From Bacteroidota bacterium (GTDB lineage Bacteria; Bacteroidota; Ignavibacteria; Ignavibacteriales; Ignavibacteriaceae): DNA of 64,000 nt. The stretch lies in the NCBI GenBank assembly GCA_021824145.1, contig JAKALM010000002.1:124001-188000 (forward strand), given 5' to 3'. The notes beneath the pieces are model-generated. The model searched no databases and had not been told where the DNA came from. It saw only the letters and a program-made list of their open reading frames with translations. Below are positions 45,824 through 54,693 of this stretch, one piece after another. Within the stretch, counting starts at the first letter, position 1; every line of letters starts with the position of its first letter. Both the position numbers and the translations under genes were made by a program.

Positions 45824-46183
45824 ATAATTCCCTTTTATTATTTGTTAAACATTTTGAAAATTTTTGGGAAGCAATATAAGTAATATTGTTTTTGATAAAA
45901 ATAATTTTGTAAATCAACTGAAAATCAGCAATTATTAAGTATTCCGAATCACAGAAAAAGTTAAACTTTTACCGCCGAGATTCTGTCTTAATCAATATAA
46001 AAGATAGAGTTAAACGAATTAATTCCATTGATGTAATAATTTTTCTATAAGCTTCAAAAATCAGTCTTTGTGATTTTATAGATAAAAATTTCGATGATTC
46101 TGAATTAATTTTTAAACTGAATTTATTCTAATTGTTTTGATAAGAATAAATTTGAATTTTAGTTTCACCAACAAAAAAAAATT
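45824..46183. other. AT-rich spacer ahead of the barrel peptidase
   Basis: No credible frame in these 360 bases. An exact TAAATTTG box at 46147-46154 could be the -7 element of the plus-strand gene at 46184, although no clear -33 TTTG sits at the usual distance. I see no hairpin worth reporting. Confidence 0.5.
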
Positions 46184-49100
46184 ATGAAAATCCCACTAAA
46201 AAAACTTTATAAAATTTTATTTGCTTCAGCAGCAATAATAATTTTATTTTCAACTAAAATAGAAGCACAATATTTTGGCCGAAATAAAGTAATGTACGAT
46301 GATTTTAATTTTAAAGTGCTCCATACAAAACATTTTAAAATTTTATATTATCCCGAAGAAAAAGATGCGGTTGATTATGCTGCAAGAATGGCTGAACGCT
46401 GGTATGAAAGGCATTCTGAAATATTGGATGATACTCTAAAAGGGCCTCAGTTGATGATTTTATATGATGGGTTCCCACAATTTGCCGAAACAAATGTAAC
46501 TCAAGAAATGATTGGACAAGGAACTGGCGGATTTACTGAACCGACTGAAAGAAGAATAGTATTGCCATTTGCCGGACCACTTTCAGAAACTGATCATGTA
46601 ATTGGACATGAATTGGTTCATGCTTTCCAATTTGATATTACCAGCAAAAATAATCTGTCTAAACAAGGTATGCCTGCAGCAGCCCAAATGCCTCTTTGGT
46701 TTATTGAAGGTATGGCAGAATATTTTTCCATCGGTCCGAATGATCCAAATACTGCAATGTGGATGAGAGAAGCTTCGCTAAAAAAACTTCCTGATATTTC
46801 TGATCTAGAAAATCCAAAATATTTTCCTTATCGCTATGGGCAATCATTGCTCGCATTCATCGGTGGTAAATACGGCAACGATAAAATTGGCGAATTGTTA
46901 AGAACATGGGCTTACATTGGAAATGAAAAGAAAGCTATTGAAAAAGTTTTTGGAATTTCTCCAGATTCTCTTTCTAACCAATGGCATGCAGCTATTCATG
47001 CCCAATATGATTCTCTTGCCAAAATAACCGATAAACCTGAAAAATATGGAAATGTTTTAATCTCCACGAAGAACGGTGGTGATATGAATATTTCTCCTGT
47101 ACTTAGTCCAGATGGAAAACATTTAATATTCTTTTCTTCAAAAGATCTTTTTTCAATCGATCTATTTCTTGCAGATGCAAAGACTGGAAAAATTGAAAGG
47201 AATGTTTTTAAAACAGAATTTAACACTCACCTAGAAAATTTAGAATTCATTAGTTCCGCAGGTGCATGGGATCCTTCTGGTAAAAAATTTGTTTTTGCAG
47301 CAGTAGAAGATGGGCGTCCTGTATTGACTATTCTTGATGTGGATGACGCAAGCGTTAAACAAGTTATTCGATTCCCTAAACTAGCCGAAATTTTTAACCC
47401 ATCATGGTCGCCAGACGGAAGATATATTGTATTTTCTGCTTTAGCAAATGGTCTATCAAATCTTTTTGTTTATGATTTAGAAACTCAAACCTCACGTCAG
47501 TTAACAGATGATGCTTATGCAGAACTTCAACCTGCTTGGTCGCCGGATGGAAAAGAAATTTTGTATTCAACAGATAGATTTACCACTCGTCTATCTAATT
47601 TAGATTATGGAAAATATCAATTAGCAATTATGAATTTTGAAACCGGAAAAATTGAAAGGCTCCCAGGTTTTTCTGATGCAAAGGAAATAAATCCGCAATG
47701 GTCTAGTGATGGGAAAAGTATTTATTTCATTTCCGATCATAATGGAATAAATAATTTATATAGACTTGATCTTGCAAATAATAAAACTTATCAGATTACA
47801 AATTTATTTGGCGGAGTTAGCGGAATAACTGATTTAAGTCCTGCTTTATCAGTTGCGGCAAATTCAAATGAATTAGTTTATAGCGTTTTCCAAAATGACA
47901 AATATGAAATTTATAAAATCGATTCTACTGAAATTTTAAATGGTAAAGATGTACAACCTGCATTTGCTGGCAATAATCCTGGAGTATTGCCACCTTCACA
48001 TCAAGTGAATAATACATTTTTAACTAACTTAAATAATCCTTATTTAGGTTTGCCAACAGATAGTACAAATTTTAAAATTACTGATTACAGTCCTTCACTT
48101 CGTTTAGTTGGAGTTGGCCAGCCATCTTTAGCTGCAGGTGTAGATGCCTTTGGAACTTATATCGGCGGCGGTGTTGCATTATTTTGGAGTGATATGTTAG
48201 GTAATTATAACCTTGCTACTGCTCTGCAAATTTCAAGTGGAAATGGATTCACAAATATTTCAGGTTTAGTCGGTTATATGAATACTGAACATCGTTTAAA
48301 TTGGGGCGGAGCGATTCAGCAAATACCGTATTATATGATGGGATATGCTGCCGGTTATGATTCGGTGAATGGGCAGCTTGCTTACGTTCAGCAGCAATAC
48401 TTGTACAAGGAAACTGACAGAGAAATAAATGGAATTTTAGCTTATCCGTTTAGTGATGTTTCGCGTGTTGAATTTTCATTAGGCTATACTAATATATCGT
48501 TTACTAATCAAGTTACAACTCAAGCAGTCTCATTAGATAATGGGAATGTCTTAATAAATCAAACTGACAATTTACCAGCTCCTGCATCTTTAAGTATTGG
48601 AACCATTAGTACAGCTTTAGTTTTTGATAACAGCTATTATGGCGCCACTGGACCTTTATTGGGTTCACGTTATCGATTTGAAGTTTCTCCTGCATTTGGA
48701 AATTTAGATTGGGTAAATATTCTTGCTGATTATAGGCAATATTTTATGCCGGTTCGTCCGTTTACAATTGCTTTTCGGGCTCTTCATTTTGGAAGATATG
48801 GCAAAAGTGCCGATGACCCAAGATTAACACCAGAATACCTTGGTTATCCTGGATTAGTTCGTGGTTATGATTTTAATTCTTACAGTTCTAGCGAACCTTA
48901 TGATTATCTACTTGGCAGTAAAATGCTAATCGGTAATGCAGAACTTCGTTTTCCACTGCTTGGCGCTTTGGGAATTGGTCCCGGATTTTACGGATACTTC
49001 CCAGTTGAATTTGCTGCATTTTATGATGCTGGTGTTGCATGGTTTAATGATGAGAAACCATCATTCATGGGCGGTGATAGAAAACCTGTAACAAGTTATG

Positions 49101-49219
49101 GTGTAGCTTTAAGAGCAAATTTGTTTGGCTATGCTGTTGGTGAAGTTGATTTTGTTCATCCGAATAATCATCCTGGTACTGGTTGGATTTGGGAATTTAA
49201 TCTTACTGAAGGTTTCTAA
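46184..49219 (+). CDS. Metallopeptidase / TolB-propeller / outer-membrane barrel protein
   Basis: A 1011-residue exported protein with three parts. After the signal peptide (cleaved near residue 29) comes a gluzincin peptidase (about 40-290). It has the zinc motif GHELVHAFQFD (His142, Glu143, His146) and a third ligand in IEGMAEYFS. Next is a PD40/TolB-like propeller (about 300-620), with repeated W-PDG--I-F-S blocks such as NPSWSPDGRYIVFSA and QPAWSPDGKEILYST. The C-terminal third (about 650-1011) is a surface-antigen/BamA-like barrel that ends in NLTEGF. The protein should sit in the outer membrane with peptidase and propeller in the periplasm. Its substrate is unknown. The architecture recurs in this phylum as far as I recall. 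Confidence 0.85.
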   Translation: MKIPLKKLYKILFASAAIIILFSTKIEAQYFGRNKVMYDDFNFKVLHTKHFKILYYPEEKDAVDYAARMAERWYERHSEILDDTLKGPQLMILYDGFPQFAETNVTQEMIGQGTGGFTEPTERRIVLPFAGPLSETDHVIGHELVHAFQFDITSKNNLSKQGMPAAAQMPLWFIEGMAEYFSIGPNDPNTAMWMREASLKKLPDISDLENPKYFPYRYGQSLLAFIGGKYGNDKIGELLRTWAYIGNEKKAIEKVFGISPDSLSNQWHAAIHAQYDSLAKITDKPEKYGNVLISTKNGGDMNISPVLSPDGKHLIFFSSKDLFSIDLFLADAKTGKIERNVFKTEFNTHLENLEFISSAGAWDPSGKKFVFAAVEDGRPVLTILDVDDASVKQVIRFPKLAEIFNPSWSPDGRYIVFSALANGLSNLFVYDLETQTSRQLTDDAYAELQPAWSPDGKEILYSTDRFTTRLSNLDYGKYQLAIMNFETGKIERLPGFSDAKEINPQWSSDGKSIYFISDHNGINNLYRLDLANNKTYQITNLFGGVSGITDLSPALSVAANSNELVYSVFQNDKYEIYKIDSTEILNGKDVQPAFAGNNPGVLPPSHQVNNTFLTNLNNPYLGLPTDSTNFKITDYSPSLRLVGVGQPSLAAGVDAFGTYIGGGVALFWSDMLGNYNLATALQISSGNGFTNISGLVGYMNTEHRLNWGGAIQQIPYYMMGYAAGYDSVNGQLAYVQQQYLYKETDREINGILAYPFSDVSRVEFSLGYTNISFTNQVTTQAVSLDNGNVLINQTDNLPAPASLSIGTISTALVFDNSYYGATGPLLGSRYRFEVSPAFGNLDWVNILADYRQYFMPVRPFTIAFRALHFGRYGKSADDPRLTPEYLGYPGLVRGYDFNSYSSSEPYDYLLGSKMLIGNAELRFPLLGALGIGPGFYGYFPVEFAAFYDAGVAWFNDEKPSFMGGDRKPVTSYGVALRANLFGYAVGEVDFVHPNNHPGTGWIWEFNLTEGF

Positions 49220-49230
49220 ACAAATCATTA

Positions 49231-49264
49231 TCGGTAGGGACGTTGAATGCAACGTCTCTACCGA
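49231..49264. repeat. Palindromic intergenic repeat between convergent genes
   Basis: A 15-bp stem (49231-49245 with 49250-49264, one G-U step) around a 4-base loop, built on TAGGGACGTTG and CAACGTCTCTA. I recall a near-identical palindrome recurring in many cyanobacterial and Bacteroidota genomes, so this may be one copy of a mobile palindromic element. It also sits where a two-way terminator would be useful, but it has no U tract. Confidence 0.6.
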
Positions 49265-49275
49265 GACATTTATTT

Positions 49276-50193
49276 TTACTCTCCAACTAATTTAACTTTT
49301 GCCCAAAAACTTATTGGTTCCATAGCAGATGAATTGAAATTTCCTCTGCCGCCGCCTCTACCGCCAAATCCACTTCTACGGCCGCCGCTCCTCATACCAC
49401 CGCCGCCAAAATCATCTCCGCCTTCGCCTCCTATGCCGCCTTCCGGAGGTTGAAATCCTCCTCCTTCTCCTCCGCCGCTAAATCCTTCACCACCGCTGTT
49501 TCTTCTTGCTTCAAAAGAGCCGGTTTCTAAGCCAACACTAATAGTACTGCCAGTATCTGCATTTATAGCATAGTTAGCACCATTTTTGAATGAAAGCGGA
49601 ATTTTCATTTCATAGACCATTCTTCCTTCATTCAAACCAATTTTTAATTGCATCCCTTTCAACTCAGAAAGATTTACTCTAGTTGATTCATTGTTTGGCC
49701 CTACAATTTCCATTTCTCTCTGATTATTAATTATTCTTTCTTTCATTTCATCTTGATTAGGCCTCTCACCTTGCTGCATATTCGATCCATCTCTTTGGAA
49801 ATTCCCTCGATTCATTCCTAAGAAACCAAGAGGAAATCTAATTCCAAATTTCTTATCATCGCTTCCTGTCCTATCAATCCAAACGGTTAAACCCATTCTT
49901 AATATTTTCATTTGAAGATCGTTATCGGAAGTTACAAAGCACAGATATAAATTATCGTTATCATTTTGTACGCCGACGAGTGCATTCAGTTTATCCATCA
50001 TTACTAAAGAATTTCCCCAATCGTTGTCATTTCCATCAATTGTAATATTTTGTGTTCTCCATTTACTGGTTAATTCTGTATCGCCGCAGCCTGTAAAAAT
50101 TAGAACCAATGTAATAACAAGTAGAGACGGGATATATTTCGTCCTTACAAAATTTAACCAGGCACGATATAATACGTTGTTTAATTTTTTCAA
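49276..50193 (-). CDS. Lipoprotein with carbohydrate-binding-like domain and glycine/arginine-rich tail
   Basis: A 305-residue lipoprotein. Residues 1-36 form a long signal with lipobox IFTGC (Cys36). Residues of about 45-235 look like a CBM9/DOMON-like beta-sandwich (ITIDGNDNDWGN, LYLCFVTSDNDLQ, LTVWIDRTG, VYEMKIPLSF). The tail (about 240-290) is almost all Gly with Glu, Asp, Phe and Arg, in GGGEGGGF and RSGFGGRGGGRG repeats, then a final strand ending KVKLVGE. The start is TTG 50193, chosen for its exact GGAGG ribosome site; no ATG is available. The function is unknown; similar glycine-rich lipoproteins occur in this phylum, as I recall. Confidence 0.75.
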   Translation of the reverse strand: MKKLNNVLYRAWLNFVRTKYIPSLLVITLVLIFTGCGDTELTSKWRTQNITIDGNDNDWGNSLVMMDKLNALVGVQNDNDNLYLCFVTSDNDLQMKILRMGLTVWIDRTGSDDKKFGIRFPLGFLGMNRGNFQRDGSNMQQGERPNQDEMKERIINNQREMEIVGPNNESTRVNLSELKGMQLKIGLNEGRMVYEMKIPLSFKNGANYAINADTGSTISVGLETGSFEARRNSGGEGFSGGGEGGGFQPPEGGIGGEGGDDFGGGGMRSGGRRSGFGGRGGGRGNFNSSAMEPISFWAKVKLVGE

Positions 50194-50332
50194 TTTAATC
50201 CTCCGTGAATTGATAATATTTATGCTGGAAATTTGACAAATAAATATAAGAAAGGTTTTAACCGGGGATATATTTTTGACCTGAATCAATGTTATAGAAG
50301 CGCATTGCTATGAGTCTCTATATTAAAACAAT

Positions 50333-51613
50333 TTACGAAACTTTGTTCTGTTCAACAACCGGTGCGGGTTTTAATATTTCTTCTGATGATTTATTAGAAG
50401 AATTATTCCACAATGTAATAAATCCAAAAACTCCAGCAGCAATTGCGGCAATTCCACTGGTTGCTAAGCTCCAGCGCGGACTAGCATATTCACCAATCCA
50501 TCCTATTATCGGTCCCCCGATTGGTGTTGAACCTATAAACGCAACAGACCATAAAGCAACAACTCGGCTGCGCATACTTGGTTCGCTCTCAAGTTGAAGA
50601 AGTGTATCTCCTTGAGAAGTAAATATTATTGAGAAAACTCCAACAACTACCATCGCAACTAATGCGATATGAAAAGTTGGTGAAAGTGATGCGATTACGA
50701 TAGCAATTCCAAATGCAATTGCAGTTTTAATCAAGCCTTTAACAGAAGTTTTTTTTCTGCTTGCCGTAGCTAAACCGCCCACTACTGCTCCTATTCCCAT
50801 CGCAGAATTTAAAAATGCAAAATAGCTTGCGTTGCCATTAAAAGTAAATTTAGCTACAAGGGGAAGGTTTACCTGAAATTCATAAGTTAATGTTCCGATA
50901 ATTGCCATCATCAGCAAAACATTCCGTAATAGCGCAGTATTCTTAACATATCTAAAACCTTCACGAAGCTGGCCTTTGGCTTTCTTAACTGGTTCAACAA
51001 CTAGCAGCTCTTCTTTTCGCATCATAAAAAGGCAAATAATTATTGCAGCATATGAAGCAGCATTTATTAAAAAGCACGGTGCAAGCCCGAAAGCTGCGAT
51101 TAATACGCCGGCAATTGCAGGACCAATAACTCTACTTAGATTAAACTCCGTTGAAAATAGAGTAATAGCATTTCTTAATTCTTGGCTTCCTACCATTTCA
51201 AGAATAAAAGTTCTGCGTGTTGGATTGTCTATTGCATTGATAAACCCAAGCCCGCCTGCGAGGATATAAATCATCCACAATTTAATTGCATTAACAGCGA
51301 CAAGAATTCCTAAAATTAAGGCAAGCAATCCGGAAAGGCCTTGAGTATAATAAAGTATTTTTATTTTTTGAACGCGATCCGCAATTACTCCGCCCATTGC
51401 ACCAAATAATAAAACAGGTAAAAACTGAAGAGCAGTTACTAATCCCAAAGCAGTTCCGGAATTTGTCAATTTCAATACTAGCCATGCTTGCCCAATGGTT
51501 TGCATCCATATTCCGGGTAATGAAATACTTTGCCCAATAATATATAAACGAAAATTTCTATTCTTAAGCGAAGAGAAAGTATTGCTGCTAAAATTTTTAA
51601 TATAATTATTCAT
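50333..51613 (-). CDS. Major facilitator superfamily exporter (EntS/MFS_3 type)
   Basis: A 426-residue inner-membrane transporter with 12 predicted helices. The start SLKNRNFRLYIIGQSIS and the GxxxDR loop GAMGGVIADRVQKIK place it in the MFS_3 group that includes the enterobactin exporter EntS and many drug efflux pumps. A second domain border (KTSVKGLIKTA) separates the halves. The substrate cannot be told. It stands alone between a lipoprotein and the phosphate transporter; no siderophore or regulator gene adjoins. Confidence 0.9.
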   Translation of the reverse strand: MNNYIKNFSSNTFSSLKNRNFRLYIIGQSISLPGIWMQTIGQAWLVLKLTNSGTALGLVTALQFLPVLLFGAMGGVIADRVQKIKILYYTQGLSGLLALILGILVAVNAIKLWMIYILAGGLGFINAIDNPTRRTFILEMVGSQELRNAITLFSTEFNLSRVIGPAIAGVLIAAFGLAPCFLINAASYAAIIICLFMMRKEELLVVEPVKKAKGQLREGFRYVKNTALLRNVLLMMAIIGTLTYEFQVNLPLVAKFTFNGNASYFAFLNSAMGIGAVVGGLATASRKKTSVKGLIKTAIAFGIAIVIASLSPTFHIALVAMVVVGVFSIIFTSQGDTLLQLESEPSMRSRVVALWSVAFIGSTPIGGPIIGWIGEYASPRWSLATSGIAAIAAGVFGFITLWNNSSNKSSEEILKPAPVVEQNKVS

Positions 51614-51741
51614 TGAAAAGCTGAATAAACTTTTTGAAGAAATTTGATTGTAGGATACGTCCTATTTACAAAAAAATATTAATGAATTATTTCTGAAAAA
51701 TTAGCTAATACTAATCGATTTAGAACAAACAAAAACAATTA

Positions 51742-52725
51742 CTAAATCAATCGTGTTAACAAATAAGCTGCCGCTGCAATTGCAGCAGATAAAGGAATTG
51801 TAAGAATCCAAGCCCAAATAATTCTTCCTGCAACTCCCCATCTTACCGCTGTTAATCTTTTTATCGAACCGACGCCTGTAATTGAACCTGTTATTGTGTG
51901 AGTTGTACTAACAGGAATTCCCATTGCGGTTGACATAAACAAAGTTGAAGCTGCACCAAGTTCAGCACAAAATCCATCAACCGGCTTAAGCTTTGCAACG
52001 CGCTGCCCAAGTGTTTTAACAATTCTCCAGCCGCCAAAAATAGTACCTAAAGCCATTGCAATATGACAAGCTATTACAACCCAGAATGGGATATAAAATT
52101 TATCAATTAAATGTGTACTGAAAAGTAAACCGGCAATAATTCCCATAGTTTTTTGAGCATCGTTTCCACCATGACCTAGGCTATAAAGGGAAGCAGAAAT
52201 TAATTGTCCTTTTCTAAAAATATGATCAACTTTTTGAGGGACGCTTTTGCTAAATAATCTGTAAATTAATATACCAAATCCAACTCCAAGAATTAAACCG
52301 AGAATAGGAGAAATAAAAATAAAAAGAACAGTTTTTATAATTCCGCTAGCAACTAATGAAGATGCGCCTGCTTTAACCATTGCCGCCCCCATCAGTCCGC
52401 CAATTAATGCGTGCGAGGAGCTTGTTGGTAATCCAAAGTACCAAGTAATAATATTCCAAATACTTGCACCGGCTAATGATGCAAATACAATAGATTGATC
52501 AACAATTCGAATATCAACAATTCCCTTTCCAATTGTGCCAGCAACATGCAAACCAAAAAACAAGAAAGCTATAAAATTGAAAAATGCAGCCCAAGCTACT
52601 GCAAGTTTTGGTGATAGAACTCTAGTTGAAACAACAGTAGCAACAGAGTTTGCGGCATCATGAAAGCCATTTAAGAAGTCAAAAATTAATGCTAATAGAA
52701 TGATGAGGATTATTGAAATAGTCAC
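51742..52725 (-). CDS. pit: Low-affinity inorganic phosphate transporter (Pit family)
   Basis: A 327-residue inner-membrane phosphate/cation symporter. The two signature blocks of the Pit family are present: DFLNGFHDAANSVATVVSTR near the start and the related late block in VSTTHTITGSITGVG, with ILALLIGG-style membrane segments and the SLGHGGNDAQKTMG loop between. The start is GTG 52725, just after the stop of the DUF47 gene (2-base gap). DUF47 proteins regularly accompany Pit, so this pair acts as a phosphate uptake unit. No Pho regulator is present. Confidence 0.93.
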   Translation of the reverse strand: MTISIILIILLALIFDFLNGFHDAANSVATVVSTRVLSPKLAVAWAAFFNFIAFLFFGLHVAGTIGKGIVDIRIVDQSIVFASLAGASIWNIITWYFGLPTSSSHALIGGLMGAAMVKAGASSLVASGIIKTVLFIFISPILGLILGVGFGILIYRLFSKSVPQKVDHIFRKGQLISASLYSLGHGGNDAQKTMGIIAGLLFSTHLIDKFYIPFWVVIACHIAMALGTIFGGWRIVKTLGQRVAKLKPVDGFCAELGAASTLFMSTAMGIPVSTTHTITGSITGVGSIKRLTAVRWGVAGRIIWAWILTIPLSAAIAAAAYLLTRLI

Positions 52726-52727
52726 TG

Positions 52728-53354
52728 CTAAGCCTGCTTAACAATTATTGATTCAATAATTTTTGCAACGTCTTCGCATTGATCAAGCAATTTTTCAGTA
52801 TTTAGGAAAATATCTTTCCACTTCATAATATAAATTGCGTCAAAACCGCCGCTGAACAATTCTGCAATAGCCTCATTGCGTAGTTGGTCACCTAAATTTT
52901 CTAAATTATTTACTTGGCGGCAATATTCATGGATTGAATTGCCTTTTTTAAGATTTCTCAAACCATTCACTGCTTTTGTAATATAATCTATTGAAGTATC
53001 TATTAATTTCAGAACTTCTAAAAATTTCTTGTTTACCTTATCAACATTATAAATAGTCATCATATTAGATATTTTTAGAATCAGATCTACAATATTATCA
53101 AGTTCGTGAGCAAGTGAATGTATATCTTCTCTATCGATTGGAGTAATAAATGTATTATTAAGTTTCTCAAATATTTCGTAAGTAATTTTATCTGCAGCAT
53201 GTTCAATGTTTTTAATTTTCTGGACTTCACTTCCAGTAAAATTTTCAGAACTAACGCTATCTTGTATTTGTTTTGATGCGCTTACACAATAATTTGCAAG
53301 GTTATCAAACATATCGAAGAATTCATACTCTTTAGGTAAAAAACTTAAACCCAT
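52728..53354 (-). CDS. DUF47 family PhoU-like protein
   Basis: A 208-residue all-helical cytosolic protein of the DUF47 (TIGR00153) family. The PhoU-like three-helix repeats are seen at about 15-110 (EHAADKITYEIFEKLN, TPIDREDIHSLAHELDNIVD) and 115-205 (NLENLGDQLRNEAIAELF). It binds metals through E---D motifs in known relatives and is thought to regulate the linked phosphate transporter. It precedes pit by 2 bases, giving a two-gene operon. The start is ATG 53354. Confidence 0.92.
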   Translation of the reverse strand: MGLSFLPKEYEFFDMFDNLANYCVSASKQIQDSVSSENFTGSEVQKIKNIEHAADKITYEIFEKLNNTFITPIDREDIHSLAHELDNIVDLILKISNMMTIYNVDKVNKKFLEVLKLIDTSIDYITKAVNGLRNLKKGNSIHEYCRQVNNLENLGDQLRNEAIAELFSGGFDAIYIMKWKDIFLNTEKLLDQCEDVAKIIESIIVKQA

Positions 53355-53531
53355 CTTTAACCTTCTTTAATAAAATTTACTTGTTAAAAATACGAGTAAT
53401 TTTTCTTCTGAAAAAATAAAATGTTGAATAAAGTTTTTAATGAAAATTTCTTTTAATAAAAAATTTAAATGAATTGGTGAGATAAACTTATTGTTAATGT
53501 GCAAATGAATTTTTTCTACAAGCAGATTTGA

Positions 53532-54662
53532 TTATTCCAATCTCTTCTTAAATCTTAACGAGCTTGCAAATAAGATCACTACTCCGAAAAGCAAAAGCAT
53601 TGTTGTTTCTGGAATCAATTCAATGAATGACGCACCTTTTAAAATAACTGCACGTAAAATTACGATATAATAACGCAGCGGAATTAAATAAGTAATGTAT
53701 TGAATTATTTTGGGCATATTTTCAATTGGGAAAGCAAAACCGGATAAATAAATCATCGGCATCATTATTCCGAATTGTGCAACCATCATAGCTTGCTGTT
53801 GAGTTTTTGAAACAGTAGAGATAAATAGTCCAATACCTAAAGTAGTAAGCACAAAAAGGAATGAAGAGAAAACTAAAAATATAAAGCTTCCTCTAATTCC
53901 AATATCAAACCAAAAAACCATAACGCATATTACAATTAGTACATCGATAAAACCTAAAATAATAAATGGTACAACTTTTCCAATTATCAATTGAAAAGGT
54001 TTTATTGGAGTAACAATTAATTGTTCAAGAGTTCCAATCTCTCTTTCTTTAACTATTGCCATGGACATTAAGATTGTTGTAATTACCATAAGAATTAATC
54101 CCATTATGCTTGGAACCATAAATACTCTTGTTTTCAGATCTGGGTTATACCAGACACGAATTACAGGAGAAATATTTCCTGCAATTGGATTTTTCATTCC
54201 AGTTTTATTAGCAGTTTGCAGCAAAATATTTTTAGAATAACTATTAACAATTCCTTGAACATATCCAAATGCAATTAAAGTTTTATTTCCGTCAGAACCA
54301 TCAAACACAGCTTGTACGGGAACTGTTTGCATTCTATTTATTTTTTTTTCAAAATCTTTTGGAATTACCAAAGCCCATAAAACTTTACCTTTATTAATAT
54401 CCTCAGTAATTTGACTATAGCTATTAACGTAATCATCAATTTCAAAATAACCTGAGCGTTCAAATTTTTCAATGAAATCTCTGCTGGTTACAGATTTATC
54501 CTGATCATAAATTGCAGTGTGAACTGTATTCACATCCATATTTGCAGCATAGCCAAGTACTAAAAGCTGAATCACCGGTGCGAGAAAAACAATTCCGAAT
54601 AACCTTGGATCTCTCTTTAATTGAAGAAACTCTTTAATAATAATTTTTAATATTACTTTCAT
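53532..54662 (-). CDS. ABC-2 type export permease (YbhR-like)
   Basis: A 376-residue permease of the ABC2_membrane_3 class. After a cytoplasmic start (EFLQLKRDPRLFG) and one helix comes a periplasmic domain of about 130 residues (FIEKFERSGYFEI onward), then five helices, including TILMSMAIVKEREIGTLEQL and the coupling helix TPIKPFQLIIGK. It pairs with the permease upstream to form the membrane pore of the exporter. It is last of the seven-gene efflux operon. The two permeases are similar along their length and probably arose by duplication. Confidence 0.92.
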   Translation of the reverse strand: MKVILKIIIKEFLQLKRDPRLFGIVFLAPVIQLLVLGYAANMDVNTVHTAIYDQDKSVTSRDFIEKFERSGYFEIDDYVNSYSQITEDINKGKVLWALVIPKDFEKKINRMQTVPVQAVFDGSDGNKTLIAFGYVQGIVNSYSKNILLQTANKTGMKNPIAGNISPVIRVWYNPDLKTRVFMVPSIMGLILMVITTILMSMAIVKEREIGTLEQLIVTPIKPFQLIIGKVVPFIILGFIDVLIVICVMVFWFDIGIRGSFIFLVFSSFLFVLTTLGIGLFISTVSKTQQQAMMVAQFGIMMPMIYLSGFAFPIENMPKIIQYITYLIPLRYYIVILRAVILKGASFIELIPETTMLLLFGVVILFASSLRFKKRLE

Positions 54663-54693
54663 TTTAGCCTATTTTAAATTTTGTAATTAATCA

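Noticed and set aside
49247-49453. Proline-rich open frame on the plus strand
   Set aside because: It is the complement of the glycine-rich tail of the lipoprotein gene; Gly codons read in reverse give Pro. No ribosome site.
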